Shown piece by piece: positions 1 to 11,972 of a stretch of 64,000 nt of DNA. The notes below the pieces were generated by a model. The model saw only the letters and a list, made by a program, of their open reading frames with translations. It did no database searches and was not told the DNA's origin. Numbering within the stretch: the stretch's first letter is position 1; every line of letters starts with the position of its first letter. The DNA is taken from NCBI GenBank assembly GCA_018466975.1, contig CM031559.1, positions 2,542,001-2,606,000 of the forward strand, given 5' to 3'. Source of the stretch: Sparassis latifolia (lineage: Eukaryota; Basidiomycota; Agaricomycetes; Polyporales; Sparassidaceae). The position numbers and the translations under genes were made by a program.

Positions 1-1453
1 GCTGCCATGTGTGTCCTCCCACGAAGCCTTCGCGATTCAACTCCCAAGAGCTTCCCTTAATCCGTCGCCGCCAGCTTGCCTCTACGTGTCCATTCAGAGT
101 CAACACTGACCCGCGTCTCGGACACACCATCGCGTATATTGCGTTGCCGACTGTGAGCTACACGCCGAACCGTCATTGAAATATCCATCCTCCATCGATC
201 TCGAGGCTGTAATCTGGCTATAGCCCAGGACAAGTACCATCGCGCGACGCAGGTCGCATATATATCCCAAGACAGCGCTGATCGCAATCAGGCCTGCTTC
301 CACGACGTGAGCTTCCTTTGCAGCCACGCTTCGCTGCCGCACCTGCGATTGGGTTGCTGCCGGCCGGTCCCGCTACTTCCCGCCGCGCTGCAACAAGCTC
401 TAATGAACTTCTCCGCAGGCGAACGTCCTCTGAATCCGAATGCGCTTCGTGCACAGATCGCTTGTCCGCGGTAGCTCTTTCCGCGTGGGGGGCAATCCCA
501 GACCCAGTTTCTCCGAGCGTGCTCTCACGACGCGCGGGGGTTACCTCACCGCGGCGCGTCTGCTGACCGCGACCGATACTTGTACTTTGGTGTGCTGATG
601 AACGAGCACCCAGCGCCTTCCGCAGCGTTTTCTGCCCACTTCGATCTACAACCGCGCGCGCTCGCGATTGTGAGATCGCGCACACGATAAATGTTTCCGA
701 GCGCGACTCCCGGAGATTGTGGCGGAACTGCTCACTGCTCGCCGGCATATATTAATGCTTACTTACATCGCGCCCGTGGGGACCTTTCCGCCCCTTCATA
801 TCGCGTAAGGGAACGGAAAGCAGATAGGACCATATGCGACGCGCACCAATCTCTCGCGTAAACGTTCGCGTTCTCCATCGTCGCCGTCACGTAACCTGAC
901 AGGGTGGCAAGAACACTATCATAACCATAACTGAAACTCGGGCGCGACCTGCCCCTCGCTCGGGCCCGCCCTGACTTTCTTGTCCGCCCATATTCTGTCA
1001 CCTCCGTCAGCCGCTGCGGCGAAGCCCGTCAACTGCCGCGCCGGCCAACAAACCGCCATCACCCCCAAGCCAGGTCGGCGTCGTGGACGTATAATATTGG
1101 ACCGCTGGCCGCCGCGCATCAAAATTGAACAATTACTTATCGCGCCTCTCACCGAAGAGCAAGGAACGAACAGCACGTTCCGTCGCGCGCTCCGATGCGC
1201 GATTGCTGCGATGACGATGAGGGTATGTCACCCGCTGTCAGGATGACGAAGCACATTGATTCCACTTCTGCCTCACCCAGATTCTAACACGCACAGCACC
1301 GGTCTCATGAGCAATGACGAGCTCGACGAACCCACGCACTCGCTTCTAATCTGCATCAGCCATCGCAACGCCCCCTCGCGCGCCCCTCGTCCTGCGCTGC
1401 ACGCCGCCATCGCATCGATACATCCCAAGCTGAAGCCAGGACGCGCCAAGGCA
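1..1453. other. GC-rich stretch with no supported gene
   Basis: Several reading frames of 60-176 codons are open on both strands, but they overlap each other, are low in complexity (Arg/Ser/Ala-rich) and show no recognisable domain or exon pattern. They look like the open frames expected in GC-rich DNA. The right edge is the stop codon of the glycyl-tRNA synthetase gene at 1454-1456, so the final few hundred bases probably hold its terminator. I see nothing else here. Confidence 0.5.
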
Positions 1454-4400
1454 TCAATCGACAGCCTGCACGCCATCGTAAGCTGGTAATCTCCGGCAGG
1501 CCTCCGCCCAGTCGATGCTGCCTTGAACGAGCTCGGTCACCGTGGCTATAACCTCGTCGATGGGACCAATGAGCTGTCCGGTCGTATCACGTTCGCTGTA
1601 AGCACGCTCCATCAGTCACGAATTGCATGGGGCAGGAATCGGCATGTGCGCGAGCCGCTCTCGATGCCGCGGGCTTGCTGGCACCGGGAACAGAACGGCT
1701 ATGGTGCCCCCTCTGTGATCAAATCGGAATGAGCAAACTCACCGGAGAGTCATCGTACGGTTTTGCACAGCTGAGCGCGAGATGTGAAGGTCAGGATGGC
1801 GCGCCCGTGGTCTGTAATATGAGAAAAAGAGACGCACAAGCGAAGTCGAGCGTCAGGCCAAAGGGTGTGCCCAGCTCGTCGTTACGGGCATAACGTTTTC
1901 CAATTGATGTATTCGAGTCATCCACACGAGAGAACACACCCGCCTTGCGCAACTTCGTGGCTGCGCAACACAGATGGTAGCATGTTAATGCCGGCGACGG
2001 AGGTGCAGCTGACCCGGCAGTTACTCACAGACTTCCTGAACAAGCGGATCGAACTCTTCCTTTGCGCTCAATGGGACAATCAAAACCTTGGTGGGAGCCA
2101 CGACAGTGGGCAGGGAGAGCACCTGGATGGCATGGCGTGCGGTAAGTGTGAACTGTGCATGAGCGCATGAGAACCCGTCTAAACGCTCACCCCACGCTCG
2201 ACATCTTGTTCCCGACTCCAAAAACTGTGCTCTAGCAGTGTGTATAGAATGCGACCGAGACCGAAGGAAGGCTCGATGACGTTGGGAATAAATTCGCGGA
2301 CTGTATTGAGCGGGTCAGATGACGGTGCATGCGACTGGCCATAACTGCATACCTGATTGCTTGAATGTCTTCCGTTCGATGGTCAGAAGGTCAGAAGTCA
2401 GCTTGAATTCCCTGCCGTCAGAAGACGTGATGGTACTAGGCCTGCTTGTGTTTCATGTGAGTGCAGTTCAAGAATGAGGGTGCTCAAATGGTGCCTTACC
2501 CCTGCGTCAACTCGTCCTTCAGTCTCTCCAACATGACCTCATCCAGGTTTTCAACAGCGGTCTGGATCACCACTGAGTCCTTGCCATGCTGCTTTCCCAA
2601 GTTTTTCTTGTTGAATTCAGCAACCAATCTCTCCGTGACAACCGGTTCCTTCAACGCCTGTCGCACGACGAGCGGGTGGCCGGTTCTCTGAGAATGCACG
2701 GACAGGTCGTACGCCGCGCGGTCGGCGCACCCCACGCACTCCGTCCACCCGGTGGAGTTTTCGATCTCAGCATCCCAGCAATCCGTCGCGTAGTGGGCCA
2801 TCTCATTCGCCATGTGCTGACGGAAGCGCAGCCTTCTGGGGTTGATGCCGATCTTCGTGAGGAACAGCCAGATTCGCGCGAGGAAGTAGCCCAACGTCTC
2901 GTTCGCAATGATTCCCTTGTCCACCGCCTCGCCCACGCGCATCGGCGTGACCTGCGTGCTCCCGGCGGTTTGCACGTGCCGGTCCAGCAGACCGAGGACG
3001 ATGTCCCGCACGTCTGCGAACCGCGCATGCCGCTTGTCCTCGGGGTCGACGTAGTGCTCGATCTCCGCCATCGTAAATTCGCGCACGCGCAGCAGCCCCG
3101 CGCGTGGCGATATTTCGTTCCGGAACGCCCGCCCAATTTGAGCAGACGCGAATGGCACCCGCCCGTTGTTGAACTCGAGCAGCCGCGAGAAGTTCAGAAA
3201 GTGCCCCTGCGCTGTTTCTGGCCGAAGATACCTGCGGAGTGGCATGAGACACCGGACGCCCGCGGTGGAACGGCGGAAGAGGGGCAGAAAGAAAGGGTGC
3301 GCACTCACCCAGGGTGCTGCCCAGTGGGGCCGATGCTGCTCGCGAACATCAGATTGAATAGCTGCGGTTCTGACACCTCGTTGCCCGAATCTGGATTGGT
3401 GATTTTGTGCTTCTGGCAGAGCTCCCCCAGCTCAGGACCAGAGTAATTGTCCAACTGTCATGAGATCAAGATATTAGCCGGCAATCAAAGAAAGCGGTGT
3501 TCGCATTGACTGGTTGTCGAGGAAACTCGAATTCCAGGGCCTTGAGCAGAGCTAATCAGGCCATGTAAAGAAGACTTCGTGCGGACTAGGCTCAGGCCCG
3601 CAGGATGCATCTCTGCAGAGAAGAGTATGCCGCGTGTCTGGGAGAACATCTGTCGGGGCTTCCGCATGGGTAAGGTAATAGAGCATGCAAGGCGCATTCT
3701 CAGAACAAAGAAGCATGTGTGATACGAACCCCCAGACCGGTTGCGCTTTACTTACCTGCGCCAGAATGTGCTCGTATTCCGCGACGACCACGTCGGGAAG
3801 CTGCACCACGTTGGGTTGCGCCTTTTCCTTCTTCTTCTTTTTCTTTTTGTCGTCTTCCTTCATAGGCTGCGCAGCCAACCCGCGAGCTTCCTGGTCTCCG
3901 AGGAGGCGATCACTGAGAACATTTTTGACGAGGTGGTCCGCGCGAAGAACCTCGCCGGTCTTCAGATCTTTCACCATCCAGTCGGCGAAACGTGCAACAT
4001 GGCCGGACGTCTCGAAAACTGGAGCGGGGGTCATGATGGTGGTATCGAGCTCGAGCATGTGTTCCTCGATTATGAAGTGTCTCCGCCATTCTGCAATGAT
4101 ATTGCTCTGCAGCGACGAACCGGGGGGGCCATAGTCATACAGACCCGCGACACCTGTGCCATTGTCAGAACGAGAAACAATCACTTCGGTCACTTGACAG
4201 TGCTAGAGCTCCGGAAATAAGTCCCGCTGAATTTTTCACCGGGTAATACCCCAGTGGGGTCAGAAAGGGCACTTTTCAAGCTGTGTTCTTTATAGTTATT
4301 GGCAAAGTCTCCGCGCACACATTTATGTGTGCGAAGCCTGGAACCGTTTTCAGCTGTAACAAGGTCCCCTGCATAGACTGCAAGAGAATGGATATGAGAT

Positions 4401-5118
4401 AGCCAAATCTTGGCCACTTAACCCAAATCGCCCACGTATAGGATATGGCAAGTAAAAATCGGGGGTCTTGTCTGCCAGCGATACGACACCGAAAAATAAC
4501 CACCCGTCAGTGGTAGACGGGAGCTCGTACCCATCAGCTCCCTGCTAGGTACAGTGGACTCTCTCCGGCCGCTGTCCAACCCCGTTTTATCCGGGCCGAG
4601 GTACGTTGTGAACCGAACTGGTAGGAACCAACTCTGTCCGCACGGGCGACCTGGGAGTGCACCGAGATGACACTCTTCTTGTCCTCATGAGGGGGAGATT
4701 GACCTAATTTAAGGGCCTCTTTTATCCGCATACGGATCAGACACGTTGAAGGATATGCAGGGGGCATCTGCAACTCAACAAGACAGCAAGATCTCGAAAC
4801 AGTCAAAGGGCCCTCTCTCGAGCTGCTGTTGAGTAGACCGCGCTACCTGTCCGTCGGAACGCCATCGCAGACCTGTCTAAAGGCATCCATACGGCACGCA
4901 TATAGGCAGTAATTCACCGACGAATTCCGACCTCGAGTTCTTCACCAGAAAATAACCCAGGTTGTAACGAAAGAGGAAACTTATTCGTGGAGCTCTACTT
5001 GACACTCACCGCCATAAATCTCGAAAGCAGGCGCGTAGAAGAATCGGCGGTTGAGCAGCGCTTCCAGCCGCGCCTTGTCGAACGGGTGGGCGGTCTTATT
5101 GACCTCGATATTGGCCAT
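1454..5118 (-). CDS. GRS1: Glycyl-tRNA synthetase (class II), 10 exons
   Basis: Charges tRNA-Gly with glycine in the cytosol, and probably also in mitochondria. Exons on the minus strand: 5118-5010, 4153-3756, 3454-3309, 3231-2500, 2411-2353, 2300-2191, 2122-2029, 1960-1838, 1770-1743 (28 nt) and 1595-1454. They join in frame to 646 residues, close to yeast GRS1. Visible hallmarks are the N-terminal [10 protein letters not shown] motif, the [14 protein letters not shown] motif, motif 2 ([17 protein letters not shown]), motif 3 ([19 protein letters not shown]) and the C-terminal anticodon-binding domain ([16 protein letters not shown], then [19 protein letters not shown]). A Lys-rich stretch ([11 protein letters not shown]) sits in the usual eukaryotic insertion. 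The ATG at 5118 has a strong context (G at -3, G at +4). An in-frame basic leader begins upstream and could give a mitochondrial form. Intron 1 is 856 bp, very long for this genome. The family call is secure; the weakest join is the 28-nt exon. Confidence 0.95.
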
Positions 5119-5229
5119 GTCCAGATGATTACGACGGATTTGAGAGCAGAAAGACGAAGGACGACGAAGATATGAAGTAAGACAAAAAGGATGGACTCTA
5201 GCACCCCGCAGGTGCATCCGTTTTATCAA
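5119..5229 (-). other. In-frame basic leader upstream of the GlyRS start (possible mitochondrial presequence)
   Basis: The reading frame stays open upstream of the GlyRS ATG. A second ATG at 5217-5215 adds 33 residues with six arginines and no acidic residue except the last, which is the composition of a mitochondrial targeting presequence. The context of this upstream ATG is weak (C at -3 and C at +4), while the downstream ATG at 5118 is strong. That arrangement suits leaky scanning to make mitochondrial and cytosolic enzymes from one mRNA. A TTG codon lies further upstream in frame at 5229. Confidence 0.55.
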
Positions 5230-6550
5230 GATCTGACTCGTAGACGAGAATGACGTTCGACAGGCTTCCCGTGAGCAAACTTTGTTATCGGATCGTAATC
5301 CGCCGCTACAACAGCTCTTACCATATATTAGTAGCTAAATTACTTAATTGTTCTAATGCCATTAGATACCATTGTAACAGGGCAGGCACTTATACGCCGC
5401 CCTGCTAGCCTGGCCCTGCGTCCTCAAGTTGCTGCAGCTTCTTCTGGTCTGCCTGAGTCGAACCGTATAAGGTCTTACTCTTATCAGTTAGATTTTATTG
5501 TGACTTCATCTGTTTCGACATCTGGCGGTCTGCAGGCTGTGCGCATCTTCACAACAGCTATTCATGCAGTGCTAGTGATCCTAGTCGTGTCAGTGAACAT
5601 GATCTGTATCGTGATCGTCCTCCCCCTCTCAACAAAGTCACTATTTGCGGGATCCCTACGGGAGACTACCTCGTTCCAACGTCTTGGCGTTGGTCTTCCA
5701 ACCGGTGATGATGATCTTTGCAGCACCCCGCCCATGCCATGTGTGCGTGCCGGGATGATGTCGTTGATGTTGTTGGCCCAGCTGTTTCAAGGAACACTTA
5801 CCGCCGCCAGGCCTAGTCCAAGTCTCTGTGGACCTCAGAGCCATACGAAGTGGTCGTTAAATCCAGGCCGAAGCCGAAGTTTCTTTTGCGACAAGACCTG
5901 ACCTGAAACCTCGGGGTACAGCAGTGCCGAAGCTTACCCAGCGTCGTCTTGCCCTTCCTTACCCGTGCTTTGCACCCCGTTGTCGGAAGTTATACATATA
6001 CCGGAGCCTTGACCCGACAGCGACCCGCAGGATGAACAGTGAGTGTCTGCCAGGGCCGTGGATCTGAGACTTGGGAGTTGCAAAGTGTCGATGCCTTTTG
6101 TTGCTGTGCGTGATTTCATGTAAATGACCACCGATAATTCCACCAGCTGCAGGAACAAGTTTTGAGTCACCATCCTCTATTTCTGCCATTGCGGTCACTG
6201 GAGTGAAATTGTCTTCAAATTTCCATGAGCATGGGATCTCCGAAGGTCGATCTGTCGGTATAGATGGTTAGACGTATTTCCCATTACAACGGTCCAGCAT
6301 CGGCGAGCAGGATGGGCTGAAACAGGGCCCATTCGCCAATGCACTGATCACGAAACCAATGATTTCAATTCGCCAAGAGGATGTCGGGCGGGCAGTACTA
6401 GCGATCATTGGGCGCTAGAGAGCTGCTCCTTAACTACCGCTTTGCAAACTCACTTTCTCTCCTTCCTTTCTCTCTCCTTCTCATTCTTTCAGCTGTGGTT
6501 TGACGTTTTGCTTAGGCTTTTGTTGAGTCCGTACTAGTAAATCGCGCAAA
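5230..6550. other. Divergent intergenic region between GlyRS and the bestrophin-like gene
   Basis: This should hold both promoters. A 181-codon open frame on + (5356-5901) has no recognisable domain and no splice-linked partners, so I do not call it a gene. CT-rich tracts at 6461-6490 lie just upstream of the bestrophin-like start and look like a fungal core-promoter or 5' UTR pyrimidine tract. Confidence 0.45.
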
Positions 6551-8933
6551 ATGGACTCGTCGTTCATGCATGCGGTCGACCCGTTTGCTGCGAAACGCGG
6601 GGGAGTCTTCTGGCAGTTCTTGAATGCGCTATCTGCGACCGCAATCGTCAGGTGTTGGCCTCTCCTGGTCTTCTTCACAGGCTGGGCAACGGCGATCTCG
6701 TGTATCAGCCATTTTGTGCATAATGTGGGCATACAGAGTACCCTATTGACTGTGTGAGTGTGCATTTCTCGTATATTTGCGGGATGTTGGGGTCTCTGTG
6801 ATCTGAAATGAGGCGCGCGGACCGAGGGGAGGGGCCCACAACATTCGGAAAGGTGCAGAATGTGTGCGCGAATAATCATCGAGTGTATCTCCCATGTTGA
6901 GAGCGCTCGCGTTTGACTTTCATTAATCGCTTCTCTGCCTGCTTCGGTATGGTTCTCACACATGGTTACTTGACAGTATCGGTACCGTCCTCGGTTTCGT
7001 GGTATCGTACAGGACGACGTCCAGTTTTGAACGCTACAACGAAGGCAGAAAGCTCTGGTCACAGATCGTACTCGCCAGCCGTACGTTTGCTCGCACGACC
7101 TGGTTCCACGTACCAGGTACGGTCTGTGCAGCACACCTCCAAGTTCCACTCATTGATCTCCAAGTCTCAGAGATGATGCCAACTGGCGCGGACGACAAAT
7201 CCACAGTCGAACAGCGCAAGCAGCGTGTGCTCATTGAGAAGAAGACAGCGATTAACCTCGTCGAGGCGTTCGCAGTCGCTGTGAAGCATTACCTGCGCGG
7301 CGAGGAGGGCCTCTACTACGTCGATCTCTATCACTTGGTCAAGTTTCTGCCATCTTATGCGCTTCCCGCGGGCTGCCCTCTGCGGTAGACATCTCCGAGA
7401 CGTCGGGGTCGCCGATTCCGAGCGATAGTGAGAACGGTCGTCTGTCTGACGTGACTTCGCTGCGCAGCCCGGAGGCTCCGACTTCCGGCAACCCCGTGAG
7501 CTCAGCGGTAGCGCGCGGGGCGCACCTCCCACTGCCGGTCACGGCCAAGTCGTCCAACAGGACAGCGTTTTTGGACATTCGTGTAAACTCTGCCACCAAG
7601 TCGCTGTCGGACAAGGAGAAGAATCTTGGGGTAGTGACTAGCGCCACCGAGGATGGTTTCCTGCTACCCGCGCGCAATCCGCCCCGGTTCCACCTTTTCG
7701 ACGTGTTTCCGTTCTCGCTGTTCGTTGGCCGACTTACGGAAGCGGGAAAGGATGTAAAGGTCTGTTGTTGCTTGCGAGAGTGATGTTAATTTGCTGATCA
7801 ATTAAATATAGGGTAAAAGGGCGGCTCGTCTGCGGGCGAAGATGCAGCGTGAGACCAAGACGCACAATCTGCCTTTGGAGATTTCTCTGTATCTCGTATG
7901 TATCCAAATCTACACGATGCTAAGAACTTGCATTTACGTGTTCCGCCAGAGCTCGTATGTCGCTGCACTGCAGACTCGCAAGGCAATTGATGCCCCCACC
8001 TCGAGTGAGTGCTCATCAACCCTTCTGATCAAGAAGGGTCTAACCGTCCATGCAGCCAACCTCCTCAACGCCCTCGGGCAACTTGTGGATGCGCTCACTG
8101 GACTCGAGCGGATCCTGACTACGCCGATTCCTTTTTCGTATGCCCAGCATCCGGTGCTGCTTGTTAGCATTCTGACCCTTCTATTGCTAATAGATATCGC
8201 GTACACTTGTGGACTGTGACTACCCTATACTGTTTCTTCCTGGTATGCCCGACATTCAATAATGTGCTGTCCGAGCTTTGCTGACCATGAGCAACAGCCG
8301 TTCCAGATCTGGGATCCTCTCGGATGGCTCACTATCCCGGCTACCTGCCTGCTGGTGCGTTGGTCATGCTGTTTATATCCCGTGGTGTCACCTAGGTCTG
8401 ATGATTTTGATTCTTGATATAGAGCTTCATCTTCTTTGGCTTCCTGTTTGCTGGCGAGGAAATTGAAAGTGAGTATGTGCGGTTGCCGTTCATTCGAAGT
8501 TTGTCTGACATTTGCCTTGTGTTCTAGATCCATTTGGTTAGTGCTTTCCTCGTTTTTCTCTACTGGAGTGCTGTATTTATTTCAATTTCGTCAAGGCTAC
8601 GATAAAAATGACTTGGTGAGCACTGAACGCATACCTGAAGCGCGCCCCACTGACGTTCTATACAGAACATGGACCATTTCACACACAATATCATCCGTTA
8701 GTTGTCATCCCCGCTCCACCTGCGCTCTGCACGCTGACACCCCTTTCGTCACAGGCAACGAGCTTCGGGCACTGACGGCGCTGCCCGTGCCGGACCCGTC
8801 AGTCTGGGCGTTCTCCCCGCTCAATGACACAGTCCTCGCCGACCCCATGGTACAGGGCATCGAGCGTGTCTCCCCCGACGAGTGGATGCAGCGCGGCTAC
8901 TCGCACATGCAAGCCGCGCTCTGCGTCGTCTAG
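6551..8933 (+). CDS. Bestrophin-like (UPF0187) membrane channel, 13 exons, one-base frameshift
   Basis: Predicted multi-pass membrane protein of the bestrophin/UPF0187 family (anion channel-like). Exons: 6551-6753, 6977-7116, 7171-7759, 7812-7895, 7950-8004, 8056-8137, 8194-8242, 8298-8354, 8423-8468, 8528-8536 (9 nt), 8596-8615, 8666-8696 and 8755-8933. Family landmarks are VSYRTTSSFERYNEGRKLW after the first membrane segment, INLVEAFAVAVKHYLRGEEG, LVDALTGLERILTTPIPFSY, and the C-terminal PFQIWDPLGW and FIFFGFLFAGEEIENPFGYD. The exons sum to 1,544 nt, one short of a multiple of three. The frame breaks near 7367-7372, between LPSYALPAG and the following SAVDISETSG. Adding one G to the CGCGGG run would restore it, so this is either an assembly indel or a recent mutation. 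Everything else is intact, about 514 residues. The 9-nt exon encodes the ENPFG turn. Confidence 0.88.
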
Positions 8934-9633
8934 GCGCTCTGCCACGACCCTGCCCCATATCTGGTGCTCACGATAAAACGGTGATATACGGCAAGATTAC
9001 TCGTCATGCATGACAGTTACGCTTTACCCCCCCTGCATTATATTCAAAGCGGACTCGACTTCTCAATTGCAATTTTCCACAACGCACGGCACGTTAACAT
9101 ATTTACAGCGCATCATCCTGATAACGACATTATAACTTATTGGTTGGCCTACCTGTTGTGCACATGGCAGGTTGCACGCTAATGTATACACCGACCTTCA
9201 TTCATACGACAGTAGAATATCATACTTAGCATTCTTCGCATCAGTACTTGTGTCTCGTGCATGAACATACCACTGCGAATTCCAGGTGTATGCTACTGCC
9301 ATAGACAGCCTCGTTCTCTGCCGTGTCTGGATTCAACGTTCAACTCTGCAGGTGTACATGTACATGAGGACGTTAACGCGCATTAAAATATTAACGTCCC
9401 GCTTGGCTCCTGGTTCGAAAAAAAAGTAGAACTTCTGGCGTTTAATAATTACAGTAAATACTCATCTGTGGCTACAAAATATGCGGGTCATACAGATATG
9501 CGAGAACACACGATAACAACAATGACACGACCGATGTATACAAGCTGACCATCACCTTCACCACACGGGATATATCGAGGAAGCAACAAATCCAAACGAT
9601 CTAGCGAACACCCTCCTCTTCATCCGCATCGAA
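8934..9633. other. Convergent intergenic region, no gene seen
   Basis: AT-richer sequence between two genes that end towards each other (bestrophin-like on +, NYN protein on -). It should contain both transcription ends. No reading frame above 60 codons and no RNA gene is recognisable. Confidence 0.5.
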
Positions 9634-11611
9634 TCAAATCTCAAGCAAGTCCTGCGCAAACCGGTCAAGCATATGGATCCCAAACCTCCCAGCGTACGGA
9701 CCCTCTCCGAACTCGCGCATCCACGCCTTGCTCAGCCCGCCCTCCCACGCATAGAGCTCCACGCGCCACCCCTTCTTCAGCGCCGTACGCACGCACCCGA
9801 GGAACCCTTCCTCGTTAAACTGTCCGACGTTCCCGTCACCTGTCGCGAGCACGATCGTCGCACCTGGCGGGACCGCATCCGCCGCGGCGATCGCCTGGTG
9901 GAGCTTCAGCTGCAATAGTTCGTCTACGCCCTGCTCGCGATAGCGGACGCGAGCGTTGTTGCCGTTGCCATTGCCGCTGCTACTGCTAGTCGCCCCCGTC
10001 CCCGTGCCTGCCCCCGGTTCGGACTCGGTCGACGTCCCGCCGCCGCCGATCGAGCTCTTGTGCGAATGCCCATTTGGCTGGCCCCGCGAGTGGTTGTAGG
10101 GTATCGCGGGCTTGCGGCCGCGGCCCTTGAATGGTGGATGCACGTTATCGCCGTTAGGGTTCTGCAGCTCACGCTCGCGTTCCGGTTCGCGCGGCTGGCG
10201 GTCCGCGCCGTCGCCGGTGTCGGGCACGCGTGCGTAGACGCGGACTTCGTAGCCTAGCTGGACGGCGGACTCCATCGGCTGGTAGAGTGGAGATGAAGCA
10301 ACGAGCACGCGGCGAGTGATCGGGCGGCCACGCTCGAGAATGAGTGCGAGCGCAGCGTGCGACATATGCGCATGCTTGCCCGCCTTGCGTATGAGGTGGT
10401 GTAAGTGGCGTTTGAGGTACGTCACGAAGCCGATGAGAATGTTGGAATGATCGATGAACACATGAATGAGCGTGTCCTGCGACTGCGGGACGGGCCCGCG
10501 TGGGTCGACAAACGAGGATGAAGAGGAATCCGAGCTCTCTGGATTGTTGAGTGAGAGGATCGACGAGAGCGTCGCCGCGTCCTCTGGAAAAAGGAGCCGC
10601 AGCTTGTGTGCGAGCGTGCGCAGTTGTATGATGCGCGCGTCGAAGGGTATCGATACCCGCAGGCGCAACGTCGGCGTGGACTTGCTATGGTGTAATCGCG
10701 GCTTCTCCACCGCCGCCGATTGGAGCCGTCGTCGCTCCTTGCCGTTCGGTTGCAGGCCGACGTGGACAGCTTGGAATAGAAGAGAAGATGGTCCTTCCTG
10801 TGAAGAAGACGACTCGGACGCATCATCATCGCCCGCTTGTGGCACGACAGTTTCGGTGTTAGCGTCCTCGTCCTCCACAGCACCCCGTACTCGAGATACC
10901 TCCTGCACCGACCGGTTCTTCTTTCGTCGTCGCTTCCGACGCGGCTGGACGGCGTGTCGCCAGACACTGTCCGAGGCCGTGGTTGTATGTGTGGTCGTGG
11001 CCGAGGCACTGCTCCTCATGCCGCCTATGTCACGCTGTGCGACAAAGCGCGCCCGCTCGGCGGCAATGAAGCCCAGCGCCTCATCGAGCAGCCCTAGCGA
11101 GGGCTGGTCGACCACGTCGATGTCGACTATCTCGACACCCTCCCCATCTTCTTCCCCATCTTCTTCTCCGTCGGGTACATCTGTTCCGTCCACATCCGAA
11201 GCTGTGGAGTCTGTGTCCGACCGGGGTAACGAGCGGGCCCGGGGCGCACTGTCCGGGGATGAGTACGAGAGATATGAAGCAATCGGCGGTCGGGACCACA
11301 CAGTGGACCCGCCGGTTATCTCAGAGTCATAATCGGAGGGCGAAAAAGCGAAAGAAGAGGTCGGAGTCACACTCTCGACCTCTGCGATAGGTATCGGCCC
11401 TGTGCGAGGCTGAAAGGTATTCAGAGCACGAAATACGGTCGTAAAAGCACCAAGATCTGGTGCATCTATGGTAGCCACCACGCCCAATAAGCGGGAGATA
11501 TCAGGAGAGAGCTTGGATGTGGTACTTACCATCAGAAGTTGCCCCGCTTGCTACAGAGTAAGAGGAGAAAGGACTGAAAGGGGTTGGAGAAAATGTAGAG
11601 TCCGAGGCCAT
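9634..11611 (-). CDS. NYN (PIN-like) domain protein with long disordered linkers
   Basis: Two exons, 11611-11530 and 11465-9634, give 637 residues. The start is the ATG at 11611, followed by an Ala/Ser/Pro-rich segment. The middle region is disordered and acidic, with a GEEDGEEDGE stretch and a basic RRKRRRKKNR block that could be a nuclear localisation signal. The conserved part begins with the strand LIHVFIDHSNI (the first catalytic-type Asp of NYN/PIN folds), continues through RRVLVASSPL and LGYEVRVYARV, and ends with ATIVLATGDGNVGQFNEEGF (second acidic site) and GWRVELYAWEGGLSKAW. NYN proteins are RNases of the PIN superfamily, so RNA processing is inferred; the substrate is unknown. A Gly/Ser/Asn-rich loop splits the domain, as in many fungal members. 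Confidence 0.8.
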
Positions 11612-11972
11612 TATGTTATAGAATAGTTGATAAATCAAGGTGAGAGAATATAACAGAGGTGGATAGGGAACGTGTAGTGGTCGTGCATCTGCCACCACCT
11701 CGCGGAGTACGGACAAGTTAAGAGAGCCCCATATCGGGTAGGGCCGCCCCGGTTAGTCAGAACTCGAATCTGCCGACTGTTACAGATATCGTCCACACAA
11801 ACTGAATAGACATCGAGCAGATTGTATATGGGTACAAATGGACTACAATAACAGGCAGAACACGATGGAAATCCGAAGCGTCGAGAGTAACATCAGAGCA
11901 AATATAAAGAGATGAGATGTGCAAAACAAAACCATTCCTGAAATCCTGACAAATCCAAAAACCTGGCCTCCT
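11612..11972. other. Short intergenic region upstream of the NYN gene
   Basis: About 360 bp between the ATG of the NYN-domain gene and the stop codon of the FtsJ-like gene, both on the minus strand. It probably holds the terminator of one and the promoter of the other. Nothing else is visible. Confidence 0.45.

Noticed and set aside
218..748. 176-codon frame on the minus strand
   Set aside because: GC-rich, Arg/Ser/Ala low-complexity product, overlapped by other open frames; no domain or splice partners.
5356..5901. 181-codon frame on + between GlyRS and the bestrophin-like gene
   Set aside because: One hydrophobic stretch but no recognisable family; lies in a divergent promoter region.
10466..11332. 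288-codon frame on + opposite the NYN gene
   Set aside because: Shadow of the real minus-strand gene; Ser/Ser-Arg runs mirror the acidic and Ser-rich codons on the other strand.
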